DNA of 64,000 nucleotides, from positions 1-64,000 of the forward strand of contig JAKSJP010000004.1 of NCBI GenBank assembly GCA_024398105.1, read 5' to 3'. Below, piece after piece: positions 33,952 through 42,907 of the stretch; the first letter of the stretch is position 1; the number at the start of each line of letters is the position of its first letter. The notes under the pieces are model-generated. The model saw nothing but the letters and a program-made list of their open reading frames with translations. It was not told where the DNA came from and searched no databases. Position numbers and translations under genes: made by a program. The stretch comes from Bacteroidales bacterium. GTDB taxonomy: Bacteria; Bacteroidota; Bacteroidia; Bacteroidales; UBA932.

Positions 33952-36900
33952 ATGAAATTCAGAACATCTCTTAGACTGATGTGTGCTGCGGCTGTCTGTG
34001 CATCCCTCTGTGGCTGCTCAGGCAAGGCCTATAAGACACATACGATTGAGACATCTGAGGGCACTCTGACACTCGTACCTCTCGCAGACAATGCGATCAG
34101 AGTAAGGTTGACAGATGCCGGCTCGATTGATCTCAGGGAAATCATTTACACAGAAAAGGTCAAGCAGCCTTCATTCAAGGTGAGTGAAGACGATTCACAG
34201 GTTGTCCTCAAGACATCTGCGATCACTGCTGTCTACGACAAGGCACAGGGCAGCCTCACATTCACAGACGCTTCAGGCAATGTGATCCTCAGCGAGGTTC
34301 CAGGCACCCGTTCTCTTGAGGAGACAGAAGTGCTCGGCCATCATGCTTATTCGGTAAAGCAGACTTTCAAGTCTCCTGCCGATGAGTACCTCTTCGGAAC
34401 AGGACAGTTCCAGGACGGCTATCTCAATGTACGTGGCCTCACACGTCGCCTTACCCAGGTCAACACCCAGATCGCCCTTCCTTTCGTCCTTTCGAACAAG
34501 GGCTATGGTATCCTCTGGAACAACTATGGTAGGACAGACTTCAACCCTGCAGACAGCTGCGTGACAATGAACGCAGAGGAGCCTACAGGCGCAGGTTTCA
34601 CCGTCAACGCTACCGGTACATCCGGCAACAGGCGTGAATTCCGTAGGAACAGGAATTTCAACGGTACCATGAACGTAACAAAGGCAGGTCAGTACGCATT
34701 TCTTCTTGACGTAGGCCAGAAGATGGGTAGAAAGCATTACCTTGCCATCGACGGCAAGCCTGTGATCGACCTCGCCAACACTTGGCTTCCTCCGACTTCT
34801 TCAGTCCTCGTAGACCTTGAGGAAGGTGAGCACACCCTTGAGGTGCAGGGTTCGTTCGGTGACAACCCTCTCGTATACTGGAGACAGGTTACCGATGAGA
34901 CAACCTTCGCTTCTCCTGTAGCTCAGGCTGTGGATTATACTGTATTCGCCGGTGACGCTGACAAGGTCATCTCTTCATACAGAACCCTCACAGGTGCTGT
35001 TCCTCAGATGCCTGAATGGATGTTCAGCTACATCCATTGCCGCGAGCGTTACCATAGCCAGGATGAGATCCTCAAGACCGCATCTGAGTTCAAGAACAGG
35101 AACATTCCTCTCGGTACAATCGTACAGGACTGGCAGTGGTGGGGCAAGACAGGCTGGAACTCAATGGAGTTCGATCCTGACAATTACCCTGATCCAAAGG
35201 CTCTTACAGACGGTCTCCATGACATGGGCGCGCATCTCATGCTCTCAGTATGGTCAAAGATCGACCATCCTTCAAAGCTCGGTAAGAGATTCGAGGAGAA
35301 AGGTTATTATATCCCTGAGACTGACTGGGTGGACTTCCTCAATCCTGAGGCTGCTTCATACTACTGGCAGAACTTCCGCGACAGTCTCGCAGCTCCATAC
35401 GGAATCGATGTATGGTGGCTTGACGCTACAGAGCCGGAGAATGACGACCTTGACGGCCGTATGGTCAATGGCGGTACCGAGCCAGGAGCATTCTATAGAA
35501 ACGCATATCCTAGCTTCGTAGTGAAGACAGTCTATGAAGGAATGCGCCATGATGTTACCAACAGACCTCCGGTGATCCTTACCAGAAGCGCATTCCCAGG
35601 AATGCAGCGCTATGGTGCCATCACATGGTCAGGTGACGTAGGAAATGACTACCAGACACTTCATCACCAGATCGTCGGCGGTCTCGGCCAGATGGCTGCA
35701 GGTCTTCCTTGGTGGACCTATGACGCAGGTGGATTCTTCCGTCCTAACGACCAGTATACCGATCCTGCATACCAGGAGAGAATGCTCAGATGGATCCAGA
35801 CTTCAGTATTCCTTCCATTCATGAGAGTCCACGGCTATATGTCTAACACTGAGCCTTGGAACTACAGCGATGAGACCTATAAGATCTTCGTTAACTGCAT
35901 CAAGATCAGAGAGGCTCTCAAGCCTTACATCGTGAAGGTGTCAAAGGCTGTGTCTAAGGAAGGATACACAATGATGCGTCCTCTCGTATTCGATTTCCCT
36001 AAGGATGTCGAGGCACTTCGCCAGGATACTGAGTACATGTTCGGTCCTTCACTCCTCGTCTGCCCTGTACTTGAGGCGGATGCCACCCAGTGGAGAGTCT
36101 ACCTCCCTGACAACGGCAAGGGTTGGGTAAGCCTTCTCGACGGCAGGAAGTATGACGGCGGTCAGTATGTCACTGTCGCTGTAGGTCCTGACATGATTCC
36201 TGTGTTCGCTGTCGCTGACAAGGCAGATGAGTTCTCTGAGGTATCTGCAATGATGGGCAACTCCCTCGCACTTGCCTATGGTGATGACATCGTCTTCGAT
36301 TCAGTGAACTGGGATTTCGGCAAGGTTGACGACAATGAAGGTACAGTTACACATACCTACGCTTTCTTGAATCCGTCATCGCGCCCTTTTAAATTGGGTC
36401 CTGTAAATGTGAGCTGCAGCTGCATCTCTGTAGACTATCCTCATGAGGCAATACCAGCAGGCGGCAGGGGAGAGATCGTTCTCACCTTCATGCCAGCAGG
36501 TGCTGCCGGAGCCGTTTACAGGACCGTAGATGTATATGGTGAAGACGGATCAAGCATTGCGACGCTCAGCATGCATGCTGACGTGAACAGAGTCGATGCT
36601 GACCTTGAAGACCTGTACCATATCACCCTTTCAGAACAGCTTCTGGTCGACAGGGGTGACGTACGTTTCGGTTACATGTACCATGGTCAGACATTCTCGA
36701 AGCTTGTCCGTCTTGCCAATGTATCCCATGAGACTCTGAACCTTCGCTTTGTGACTGAGGACCCAGGATCGATGCTAAGTGTCGAGGGTCCCTCTACGAT
36801 AGCGCCTCGTTCCGAGGAGGAGATACTCCTTACATATAGAATTCCTGATGATCCGGATCTTTTCGGAGTAACTACAGATGAGGTGCTTGTCTTTGCCAAC

Positions 36901-37242
36901 GGCGCACAGACAGGCACCCCTATCCATGTTTCCGCGATCTATATGGCACCTGTGCAGGATTCCGAGCTGAATCCTTCTCTCTGGACCAAGCCATCCCTTG
37001 TCCATATGGAGAAATCCGGCAGCAGCTATGTCGGAAAGATCGAGATCGGAAACAGCGGAAATGCGGATCTGAACGTGCGTGAGCTTATTTCTCCGGTGGA
37101 GATGTCCATCAGGAAGGGACTGGTCATCAAGTCAGGAAAGACAGTCAAGGTCAAGGTGAAGTCAGCTGATCCTACCTTCTCTGCTTTCCTGTTCACAGAC
37201 GATCCGGTCAGACCATATAAGGAACTATGTTTTGACAAATAA
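33952..37242 (+). CDS. GH31 alpha-xylosidase-type enzyme with PA14 insert and C-terminal DUF1573-like domains
   Basis: Lipoprotein of 1096 residues (lipobox LCGC, Cys22). A PA14-like insert lies at about 215-320 (NFNGTMNVTKAGQYAFLLDV, then LEEGEHTLEVQ). The GH31 barrel has nucleophile Asp491 in WWLDATEPEND and acid/base Asp562 in WSGDVGNDY. GH31 with PA14 is typical of xyloglucan alpha-xylosidases. From about residue 775 three Ig-like units follow. The first fits DUF1573 (GTVTHTYAFLNPSSRPFKL, VSCSCISVDYP, IPAGGRGEI); two weaker ones run to the end. GH31 enzymes normally stop near 950 or earlier, so this tail is unusual. Codon choice shifts at about 36.3 kb. Confidence 0.92.
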   Translation: MKFRTSLRLMCAAAVCASLCGCSGKAYKTHTIETSEGTLTLVPLADNAIRVRLTDAGSIDLREIIYTEKVKQPSFKVSEDDSQVVLKTSAITAVYDKAQGSLTFTDASGNVILSEVPGTRSLEETEVLGHHAYSVKQTFKSPADEYLFGTGQFQDGYLNVRGLTRRLTQVNTQIALPFVLSNKGYGILWNNYGRTDFNPADSCVTMNAEEPTGAGFTVNATGTSGNRREFRRNRNFNGTMNVTKAGQYAFLLDVGQKMGRKHYLAIDGKPVIDLANTWLPPTSSVLVDLEEGEHTLEVQGSFGDNPLVYWRQVTDETTFASPVAQAVDYTVFAGDADKVISSYRTLTGAVPQMPEWMFSYIHCRERYHSQDEILKTASEFKNRNIPLGTIVQDWQWWGKTGWNSMEFDPDNYPDPKALTDGLHDMGAHLMLSVWSKIDHPSKLGKRFEEKGYYIPETDWVDFLNPEAASYYWQNFRDSLAAPYGIDVWWLDATEPENDDLDGRMVNGGTEPGAFYRNAYPSFVVKTVYEGMRHDVTNRPPVILTRSAFPGMQRYGAITWSGDVGNDYQTLHHQIVGGLGQMAAGLPWWTYDAGGFFRPNDQYTDPAYQERMLRWIQTSVFLPFMRVHGYMSNTEPWNYSDETYKIFVNCIKIREALKPYIVKVSKAVSKEGYTMMRPLVFDFPKDVEALRQDTEYMFGPSLLVCPVLEADATQWRVYLPDNGKGWVSLLDGRKYDGGQYVTVAVGPDMIPVFAVADKADEFSEVSAMMGNSLALAYGDDIVFDSVNWDFGKVDDNEGTVTHTYAFLNPSSRPFKLGPVNVSCSCISVDYPHEAIPAGGRGEIVLTFMPAGAAGAVYRTVDVYGEDGSSIATLSMHADVNRVDADLEDLYHITLSEQLLVDRGDVRFGYMYHGQTFSKLVRLANVSHETLNLRFVTEDPGSMLSVEGPSTIAPRSEEEILLTYRIPDDPDLFGVTTDEVLVFANGAQTGTPIHVSAIYMAPVQDSELNPSLWTKPSLVHMEKSGSSYVGKIEIGNSGNADLNVRELISPVEMSIRKGLVIKSGKTVKVKVKSADPTFSAFLFTDDPVRPYKELCFDK

Positions 37243-37261
37243 TTCTTAATTTATTATTAAT

Positions 37262-39883
37262 ATGAGATTCAAACATTTGGTACTTGCAGCATTCGCTGCT
37301 GCAGCTCTCGTATCCTGCGGAGACAAGCAGTCATACGATTATCCATTCCAGAATCCTAAGCTCGACCGTGCTGAGCGAGTAGAGAACCTCATCTCTCTCC
37401 TCACACCTGAAGAGAAGGTCGGAATGATGATGAACAAGACCATCTCTATTGACCGTCTCGGTATCCCTACCTATAACTGGTGGAGTGAGGCTTGCCATGG
37501 CGTCAGAGAGTCTGGTTACACCGTTTACCCACAGCCTGTAGGTCTCGGTGCTTCTTTCGACGGTGAACTTGTCTATGACATCTTCACGACTGTATCTGAC
37601 GAGGCCCGTGCAAACTGGAACCGTCACACACGTGACTTCAATGTAGGTCCTGACGCCCGTTACTATCCTGAGCGCAGCACCGGTCTTTCTTACTGGTGTC
37701 CTAACGTGAACATCTTCCGTGACCCAAGGTGGGGCCGTGGTCAGGAGACTCCAGGTGAGGACCCATATCTTTCAACAGTCATCGGTGTCGCTACCGTGAA
37801 GGGTATGCAGGGCAACAACAAGAAGTACTACAAGACCCACGCATGTGCAAAGCACTATGCAGTGCACTCTGGTCCTGAACCACTCCGTCACAGCTTTGAT
37901 GCACGCGTTTCACAGCGCGACCTTTGGGAGACCTATCTCCCTGCATTCGAGGCTCTCGTAAAGGAGGCTGACGTACGTGAGGTAATGTGTGCATACCAGC
38001 GTTATGAGGGTACTCCATGCTGTGCCAACAGCCGTCTCCTCGTTGACATCCTCCGTGATAAGTGGGGCTATGAGGGTATCACCCTTACCGACTGCGACGC
38101 TATCAACAACTTCTATACAAAGGGACAGCATGAGACTCATCCGGATGCAAAGCACGCTTCTGCAGACGCTATCCTCAACGGTACCGACCTCGAGTGCGGT
38201 AGAGCATTCCGCTCACTCGTCGACGCTCTCAATGAGGGTCTCGTAAAGGAGTCTGACCTCGACGCCCACCTCCGCATCGTCTTCATGGGCATGATGGAGC
38301 TCGGTCTCTTCGACCCGGACGAGATGTCACCATGGTACAATCTCGATCCAGAGACTGTGATCAGCAGCGAGGCTAACGACGCTCTTGCAAGAAAGGCTGC
38401 TCAGGAGTCAATGGTTCTCCTCAAGAACGCAGGATCAGTTCTTCCTCTCTCAAAGGACGTGAAGAAGATCGCAGTTGTAGGCCCTAACGCTGCCAACGTA
38501 GAGATGCTCAATGGTAACTACGGTGGAACTCCTACTGATGAGCACAAGCGCTCAATCGTAGACGGTATCCGTGCTGCAGTTCCAGGAGCAGAGGTCGTAT
38601 ATTCAGAGGCTTGCAGCCTTCTCGATGACTACAACACAGTAAACCACATGCCTGACTTCAACGGTGGACAGGGTATGAAGGTTGATTTCTACACACACAG
38701 AAGCCTTGCTGGCGCACCAGTCAAGACTGCATACTATAAGGATAACATCAACTTCAGCACATTCGGTGCATGGGGATTCGCAGAGGATGTCGATGCTGAC
38801 GAGGTTGCAGTGAAGATGACAGGTGTCCTCAATCCTGATTTCACAGGTCCGCTCAAGTACTACATCTCATCTGACAACGGCTACAAGCTTTCTGTCAATG
38901 GTAAGGTAGTAGAGAACAACAAGGCTGCTTCTGCATCACGTGGTTTCGGTAGAAGAAACTCTACTCCAGACTATAAGGAGTTCAACGTAGAGGCTGGCAA
39001 GAGCTATACTGTCGAGGTTGAGTATGTAAGGGGCAACGGTCCTTTCGCTATGCTTTCAGCTCAGTTCTGCGAGCGTCTTCTCGTAGACTTCGCTCCTCTC
39101 GCTGCCCAGGCTGCTGACTGTGATGCCATCATCATCGTCGGCGGTATCACTGCACAGCAGGAAGGTGAGGGCGGCGACCGTCCTGACATCGAGCTCCCAA
39201 CTGTACAGCAGAGACTCACCAGGGCAATGCACGCAACAGGCAAGCCTGTCATCTTCGTGAACTGCTCAGGTTCAGCTATGGCATTCGGTTCAATCGAGGA
39301 TCAGTACGACGCCCTCATCCAGGCATGGTACGGCGGTCAGGGTGGTGCACAGGCGCTCGCTGACATCATCTTCGGTGACTGCAACCCATCAGCTAAGCTT
39401 CCTGTTACATTCTACGCATCTACAGACCAGCTTCCTGACTTCCTCAACTATGACATGGAAGGCAGAACCTACCGTTACTTCAAGGGACAGCCTCTCTATC
39501 AGTTCGGTTTCGGTCTCAGCTACACAACCTTCGGCATCGGCGAGGGCAAGCTCTCAAAGGCTTCGATCGCAGCAGGCCAGGGCGTAGACATCACCGTTCC
39601 TGTAACCAACACTGGTAAGGTAGCCGGTACTGAGGTTCTCCAGATCTACGTGAAGAGCCTTGACAACCCAGACGCACCTATCAAGTCCCTCAAGGGCTTC
39701 CAGAGAGTTGACCTCAACCCTGGTCAGACCAAGAAGGTGAAGGTGTCACTCAGACCTGACTCATTCTCTTACTACAAGGAGTCTGTAGACGGTCTCGCAG
39801 TCCGTCCTGGCAAGTACCAGATCCTCTACGGTACCTCATCAGCAGACGCTGATCTCAAGGCAATCGACTTCGAGGTCAAGTAG
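37262..39883 (+). CDS. GH3 beta-xylosidase/beta-glucosidase with PA14-like insert
   Basis: Lipoprotein of 873 residues (lipobox LVSC, Cys19). The GH3 barrel shows YNWWSEACHGV, NIFRDPRWGRGQETPGEDPY, KHYAVHSGPE and the nucleophile Asp277 in GITLTDCDAI. These fit the xylosidase/arabinosidase-like subgroup. A PA14-like insert occupies about 465-600 (YYISSDNGYKLSVNGK). The C-terminal Fn3-like domain has FGFGLSYTTF and the LKGFQRVDLNPGQTKKV motif. It should remove terminal beta-linked xylose or glucose from oligosaccharides. It is the last plus-strand gene before the repeat array; a strong terminator follows. Confidence 0.94.
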   Translation: MRFKHLVLAAFAAAALVSCGDKQSYDYPFQNPKLDRAERVENLISLLTPEEKVGMMMNKTISIDRLGIPTYNWWSEACHGVRESGYTVYPQPVGLGASFDGELVYDIFTTVSDEARANWNRHTRDFNVGPDARYYPERSTGLSYWCPNVNIFRDPRWGRGQETPGEDPYLSTVIGVATVKGMQGNNKKYYKTHACAKHYAVHSGPEPLRHSFDARVSQRDLWETYLPAFEALVKEADVREVMCAYQRYEGTPCCANSRLLVDILRDKWGYEGITLTDCDAINNFYTKGQHETHPDAKHASADAILNGTDLECGRAFRSLVDALNEGLVKESDLDAHLRIVFMGMMELGLFDPDEMSPWYNLDPETVISSEANDALARKAAQESMVLLKNAGSVLPLSKDVKKIAVVGPNAANVEMLNGNYGGTPTDEHKRSIVDGIRAAVPGAEVVYSEACSLLDDYNTVNHMPDFNGGQGMKVDFYTHRSLAGAPVKTAYYKDNINFSTFGAWGFAEDVDADEVAVKMTGVLNPDFTGPLKYYISSDNGYKLSVNGKVVENNKAASASRGFGRRNSTPDYKEFNVEAGKSYTVEVEYVRGNGPFAMLSAQFCERLLVDFAPLAAQAADCDAIIIVGGITAQQEGEGGDRPDIELPTVQQRLTRAMHATGKPVIFVNCSGSAMAFGSIEDQYDALIQAWYGGQGGAQALADIIFGDCNPSAKLPVTFYASTDQLPDFLNYDMEGRTYRYFKGQPLYQFGFGLSYTTFGIGEGKLSKASIAAGQGVDITVPVTNTGKVAGTEVLQIYVKSLDNPDAPIKSLKGFQRVDLNPGQTKKVKVSLRPDSFSYYKESVDGLAVRPGKYQILYGTSSADADLKAIDFEVK

Positions 39884-39924
39884 TCTTTGATCAATGACAG
39901 CAGGCTGCCGCCTGCCTACGATAC

Positions 39925-39960
39925 GCCGGCCACGCATTCATGCGCGGCCGGCTTTCTTTT
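39925..39960 (+). terminator. Strong terminator after the GH3 gene
   Basis: GCCGGCC (39925-39931) pairs with GGCCGGC (39946-39952); the stem continues inward with CGCAT/ATGCG. Followed by TTTCTTTT. Confidence 0.88.
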
Positions 39961-40016
39961 GTCCTTTCACGTGGCCTGTCGCTGTCTTTCACTGCTTGTT
40001 TGCAGCCATTTGTCTG

Positions 40017-40322
40017 CCCACCTATGGCATTTCCGGGCATTTGTGAGGTAGGTGGGACCATGGGATGCCCACCTACGTCAATTTCAGGCATTTGTGAGGT
40101 AGGTGGGACCATGGGATGCCCACCTATGGCATTTTCGGGCATTTGTGAGGTAGGTGGGACCATGGGATGCCCACCTATGGCATTTTCAGGCATTTGTGAG
40201 GTAGGTGGGACCATGGGATGCCCACCTATGGCATTTTCGGGCATTTGTGAGGTAGGTGGGACCATGGGATGCCCACCTACGTCAATTTCGGGCATTTGTG
40301 AGGTAGGTGGGGCCATAAGATG
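40017..40322. repeat. Six tandem 51-bp units with paired CCCACCT/AGGTGGG arms
   Basis: Units start at 40017, 40068, 40119, 40170, 40221 and 40272; a decayed seventh begins at 40323. Each unit opens with CCCACCTA, has a 24-base middle, then TAGGTGGG, and ends with ACCATGGGATG. Two middle variants alternate: TGGCATTT (units 1,3,4,5) and CGTCAATT (units 2,6). The arms can pair within a unit (24-base loop) or between neighbours (11-base loop). The last unit differs in its tail. The array fills most of the 523-base gap between the convergent GH3 and GH43 genes. The gap holds no gene I can support: open frames exist on both strands only because 51 is a multiple of 3. Confidence 0.95.
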
Positions 40323-40347
40323 CCCACATGGTGGTCAGGGATGGAAA

Positions 40348-40384
40348 CAAAAAAAGCCGGGCGACTCACGTCGACCGACTTTTT
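40348..40384 (-). terminator. Terminator for the minus-strand GH43 gene, possibly bidirectional
   Basis: AGCCGGGCGAC (40355-40365) pairs with GTCGACCGACT (40370-40380) with one mismatch and one wobble. A runs on the left and T runs on the right give a T tract in either direction. It lies 22 bases beyond the GH43 stop. Confidence 0.75.
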
Positions 40385-40406
40385 AATAACCAACATTATA
40401 CACTAA

Positions 40407-41861
40407 CTATTTACGCTTGATCAAATTCCACTTGGAATTATCACTGCTCATATCAAACTTTGCGAGTGTTGGTGAACTGTCGCCAAGGGATACGAGTGCG
40501 TATTTCTCGTTGCAACCAGGGATTGCCTTAGGCATGATTCTGAATGTGCCGTCGGTAAGCTGGTCGATACGCCAGAGCTGCTCATCTGCACCTGTGAACT
40601 CAGGAACTGTGATGACCTCAGCCTCTGCAGAAGCTGCAAGAGCTCTGTTTGTACCTGCAATAGTAATCTTGTAATATGGGCCGGCGATTGTTGCGCCAAG
40701 CTCTGGGCATGGGGTAAGAACCCACTTCTGGCTAGGACGTGACATGTAGTCGTTTGCACGTACGTCGATGTTGCCAGTTGGCCATGAACCGATAACTTCC
40801 TCAAGAGTCTGGTTAGGGATAGAGATCTCTGGCTCATCTGTAGCAGGTGCACCGAAACCACCTCTTCTTGCTACGTTCATTCTCTGGAAATCTACTGAGA
40901 GCTCAAGAGCATAGCCACGACGTACAGACTCGATCTCATATGTACCAGCCTCTACCATCTGACCTGCTACTGGCCAACCATCCTTCCATACGATTGGACG
41001 GATAGCGAGAACGCTTCTACCGCTCTGGTCGAGGTCTGCCTCCCAGTGGAAAGACATCTTCTCAACGCCGTCTTCCTCGATGAATCTTCCGAAGTGACCA
41101 GCACCCATTGCTCTGTCTTCAGCAGCAACGACCATCTTGCCACCACCCTTGAGCATATCTCTTCCTACGTTGTCATAGAAAGGACCCTGAGGGTTTCTTG
41201 AACGACCTACTACGATATTGTATGTAGAGTTTACACCGTCGCAGCATGTTCCGTGTGTTCCGAGGAGGTAGTACCAACCGTCACGGTACATCATTGTAGA
41301 AGCCTCGCAGTCGATTGCGACGTCCTTAGCGACGTTGCCTTCCTTTCTGAAACCAGTCTTAGGATCGAGCTCGACCTGACGGATGAATCCGAAATAGGTA
41401 CCGTATGTGCACCAGAGGCGACCGTCAGGACCCATGAGGAGACCTGCATCGATAGCGTCGCAGTCCTCGTTCATCTCTGAGAATGCAACCTGAACCGGCT
41501 CTGTATACTTGAAGTCTGGAGAATTAGGATCAAGAGTCTTGTTCCACATTGTCACAACTGAACCAGCGTGACCGCCACCGAGACCACCACCTGTGGTAGA
41601 GTATGCGATGAGATACTTGTCGCCGATCTTCATTGCGTCTGGAGCAGCGCCGCCACCTGGACGAGCCTCGCGTGGAAGTGAGGTCCATGTCCAACCATCC
41701 TCTGAAACAAGACCGCCACCACCTGTTCCGTAGGTGTAGTACTTGCCATCACATACAACGATGGAAGATGGATCGTGGATGTATGGCTTGCCGATCTGGG
41801 CACTTGCTGCCATTGACATCATAAGGAGTGCAGAAGCACTAAGAATTATTTTCTTGTTCAT
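40407..41861 (-). CDS. GH43-family glycosidase with C-terminal ricin-like domain
   Basis: Exported enzyme of 484 residues; signal peptide 1-21 (MAASA). The five-bladed propeller of GH43 is shown by IHDPSS (base Asp30), DCDAIDAGLLMGPDGRLW (pKa-modulating Asp) and IDCEASTMMYRDGWYYL (acid Glu). HDPSS near the N-terminus resembles arabinan-active GH43 enzymes. From about 340 a ricin/CBM13-like region follows (SQKWVLTP, GADEQLWRIDQ). The ATG at 41861 is chosen over a TTG two codons upstream. Activity is probably alpha-L-arabinofuranosidase or endo-arabinanase. It is read opposite to most of the locus, together with the gene at 41870. Confidence 0.9.
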   Translation of the reverse strand: MNKKIILSASALLMMSMAASAQIGKPYIHDPSSIVVCDGKYYTYGTGGGGLVSEDGWTWTSLPREARPGGGAAPDAMKIGDKYLIAYSTTGGGLGGGHAGSVVTMWNKTLDPNSPDFKYTEPVQVAFSEMNEDCDAIDAGLLMGPDGRLWCTYGTYFGFIRQVELDPKTGFRKEGNVAKDVAIDCEASTMMYRDGWYYLLGTHGTCCDGVNSTYNIVVGRSRNPQGPFYDNVGRDMLKGGGKMVVAAEDRAMGAGHFGRFIEEDGVEKMSFHWEADLDQSGRSVLAIRPIVWKDGWPVAGQMVEAGTYEIESVRRGYALELSVDFQRMNVARRGGFGAPATDEPEISIPNQTLEEVIGSWPTGNIDVRANDYMSRPSQKWVLTPCPELGATIAGPYYKITIAGTNRALAASAEAEVITVPEFTGADEQLWRIDQLTDGTFRIMPKAIPGCNEKYALVSLGDSSPTLAKFDMSSDNSKWNLIKRK

Positions 41862-41869
41862 GGTCAATC

Positions 41870-42652
41870 TTATTTATAGCTAACTGTAATGTTCTTTACT
41901 GGCTTGCCTGCCTCGTCAAGGAAACGAACGCAGAAGTCGCTCATACCAGGGCCGTTGATAAGGGCACCTCTTACGATATTCTTACCTTTGTGAAGGGTGA
42001 TGCGCTTAGAGACGCAGTCGTCCTGGACCATACGGCGGTCGTTAGAGAGGAGAAGAACGTCCTCACCGTTTACCCACCACTGTGATGCTGCGTTAGAACC
42101 AACAGCAAGTCTTACGGTCATATCCTCTTCGCAGTTGATGACGGTGACACCCCAGCAGATAAGGCTGTAGTGATTTCTGCCATAACCCTCAGCGAAACGG
42201 AAGATCTTTACGTTGAAGAGCTTTGAGTCAAGAGCGTGCCAAGCGAGGGTAGTCTTTACCTCCTCGATCTTTGCTGGACCCATCATTCTTCTCATGTCAG
42301 TAGGAGCGCCTTTCTCAACGACCTCTACTTCTTCAACGACCTTTACTTTCTGGCCGTCTTCTGGCATTATGGTCATCTGACCATCGAAATACTGCTTTGC
42401 GAAAGCGTCTCTTACATAAGAGTCAACGAAAACAGTGTTTCCTCTGTTAGGTTTGCTGATTGGTTCAAGAAGATTCCAACGTCTGATGAAACCTTCAGCG
42501 TCTGGTGCTACCTCAGTAGCCTCGATCTGGGTGAAATACTTGTCAAGAGTCTCGTTCCACACCTTCTTCTCCTTCTTTGCTGCGAAAGAGAGGGTACTGA
42601 GAGATGCGAGAACGCAAGCTGACAGCATGAATTTTTTAGTAATGCTATTCAT
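41870..42652 (-). CDS. Secreted protein with galactose-binding-like domain
   Basis: Not a family I can name. The protein has 260 residues with a signal peptide at about 1-24 (LSTLSFAAK). The N-terminal part has FIRRWNLLEPI, the middle an acidic/basic stretch (KVKVVEEVEVVEKG) and the C-terminal part a jelly-roll-like segment (SQWWVNGEDVLLLSNDRRM, LHKGKNIVRGALINGPG), as in carbohydrate-binding modules attached to glycosidases. No catalytic motif is seen. The ATG at 42652 starts the signal peptide; the longer open frame to 42748 runs into the promoter region. It precedes the GH43 gene by eight bases, so it may be a free-standing binding module for that enzyme. Confidence 0.8.
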   Translation of the reverse strand: MNSITKKFMLSACVLASLSTLSFAAKKEKKVWNETLDKYFTQIEATEVAPDAEGFIRRWNLLEPISKPNRGNTVFVDSYVRDAFAKQYFDGQMTIMPEDGQKVKVVEEVEVVEKGAPTDMRRMMGPAKIEEVKTTLAWHALDSKLFNVKIFRFAEGYGRNHYSLICWGVTVINCEEDMTVRLAVGSNAASQWWVNGEDVLLLSNDRRMVQDDCVSKRITLHKGKNIVRGALINGPGMSDFCVRFLDEAGKPVKNITVSYK

Positions 42653-42712
42653 AATAATTAAATGGTTGAGTTCCGTGTTTGCAATGCCCTCCAGGGCACT
42701 TTCTGTGTAACG

Positions 42713-42720
42713 CAAATATA
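42713..42720 (-). promoter_or_regulatory. Candidate -7 box TATATTTG for the minus-strand GH43 pair
   Basis: On the minus strand this reads TATATTTG (TAnnTTTG), 60 bases upstream of the ATG at 42652. The leader contains the hairpin TGCCC-TCCA-GGGCA (42685-42698). The rest of the spacer to 42907 is AT-rich, with only a near match (TATCTTTA, about 42824) for the plus-strand GH3 gene. Confidence 0.5.
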
Positions 42721-42907
42721 AAACTAATGCCCGTGGTTTGGATAACAATATTCGGTCAAAGACTTTAAAGAATTAGGCAAATGACGCTATTTTTACTTTT
42801 TGTACTATAAAGTCAAATTATTAAGGTATCTTTAATAGATTTTGGTGTATGACACTAGATAAGCCCATAAGCGACCAGAATAACACTACACAATAATAAC
42901 AACAATT

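Noticed and set aside
34273-34737. Minus-strand open frame of 154 residues inside GH31
   Set aside because: Antisense to conserved GH31/PA14 sequence; no signal or domain.
40017-40322. CRISPR array
   Set aside because: Units are directly joined without unique spacers, and no cas genes are near.
39891-40386. Open frames on both strands through the 51-bp repeats (17-residue repeat such as MPENAIGGHPMVPPTSQ)
   Set aside because: The unit length is a multiple of 3, so all frames tend to stay open. There is no signal peptide or good start, and the minus frame reads through the GH3 terminator.
41870-42748. Longer start for the galactose-binding-like protein
   Set aside because: It would place the TATATTTG promoter box inside the coding region and bury the signal peptide.
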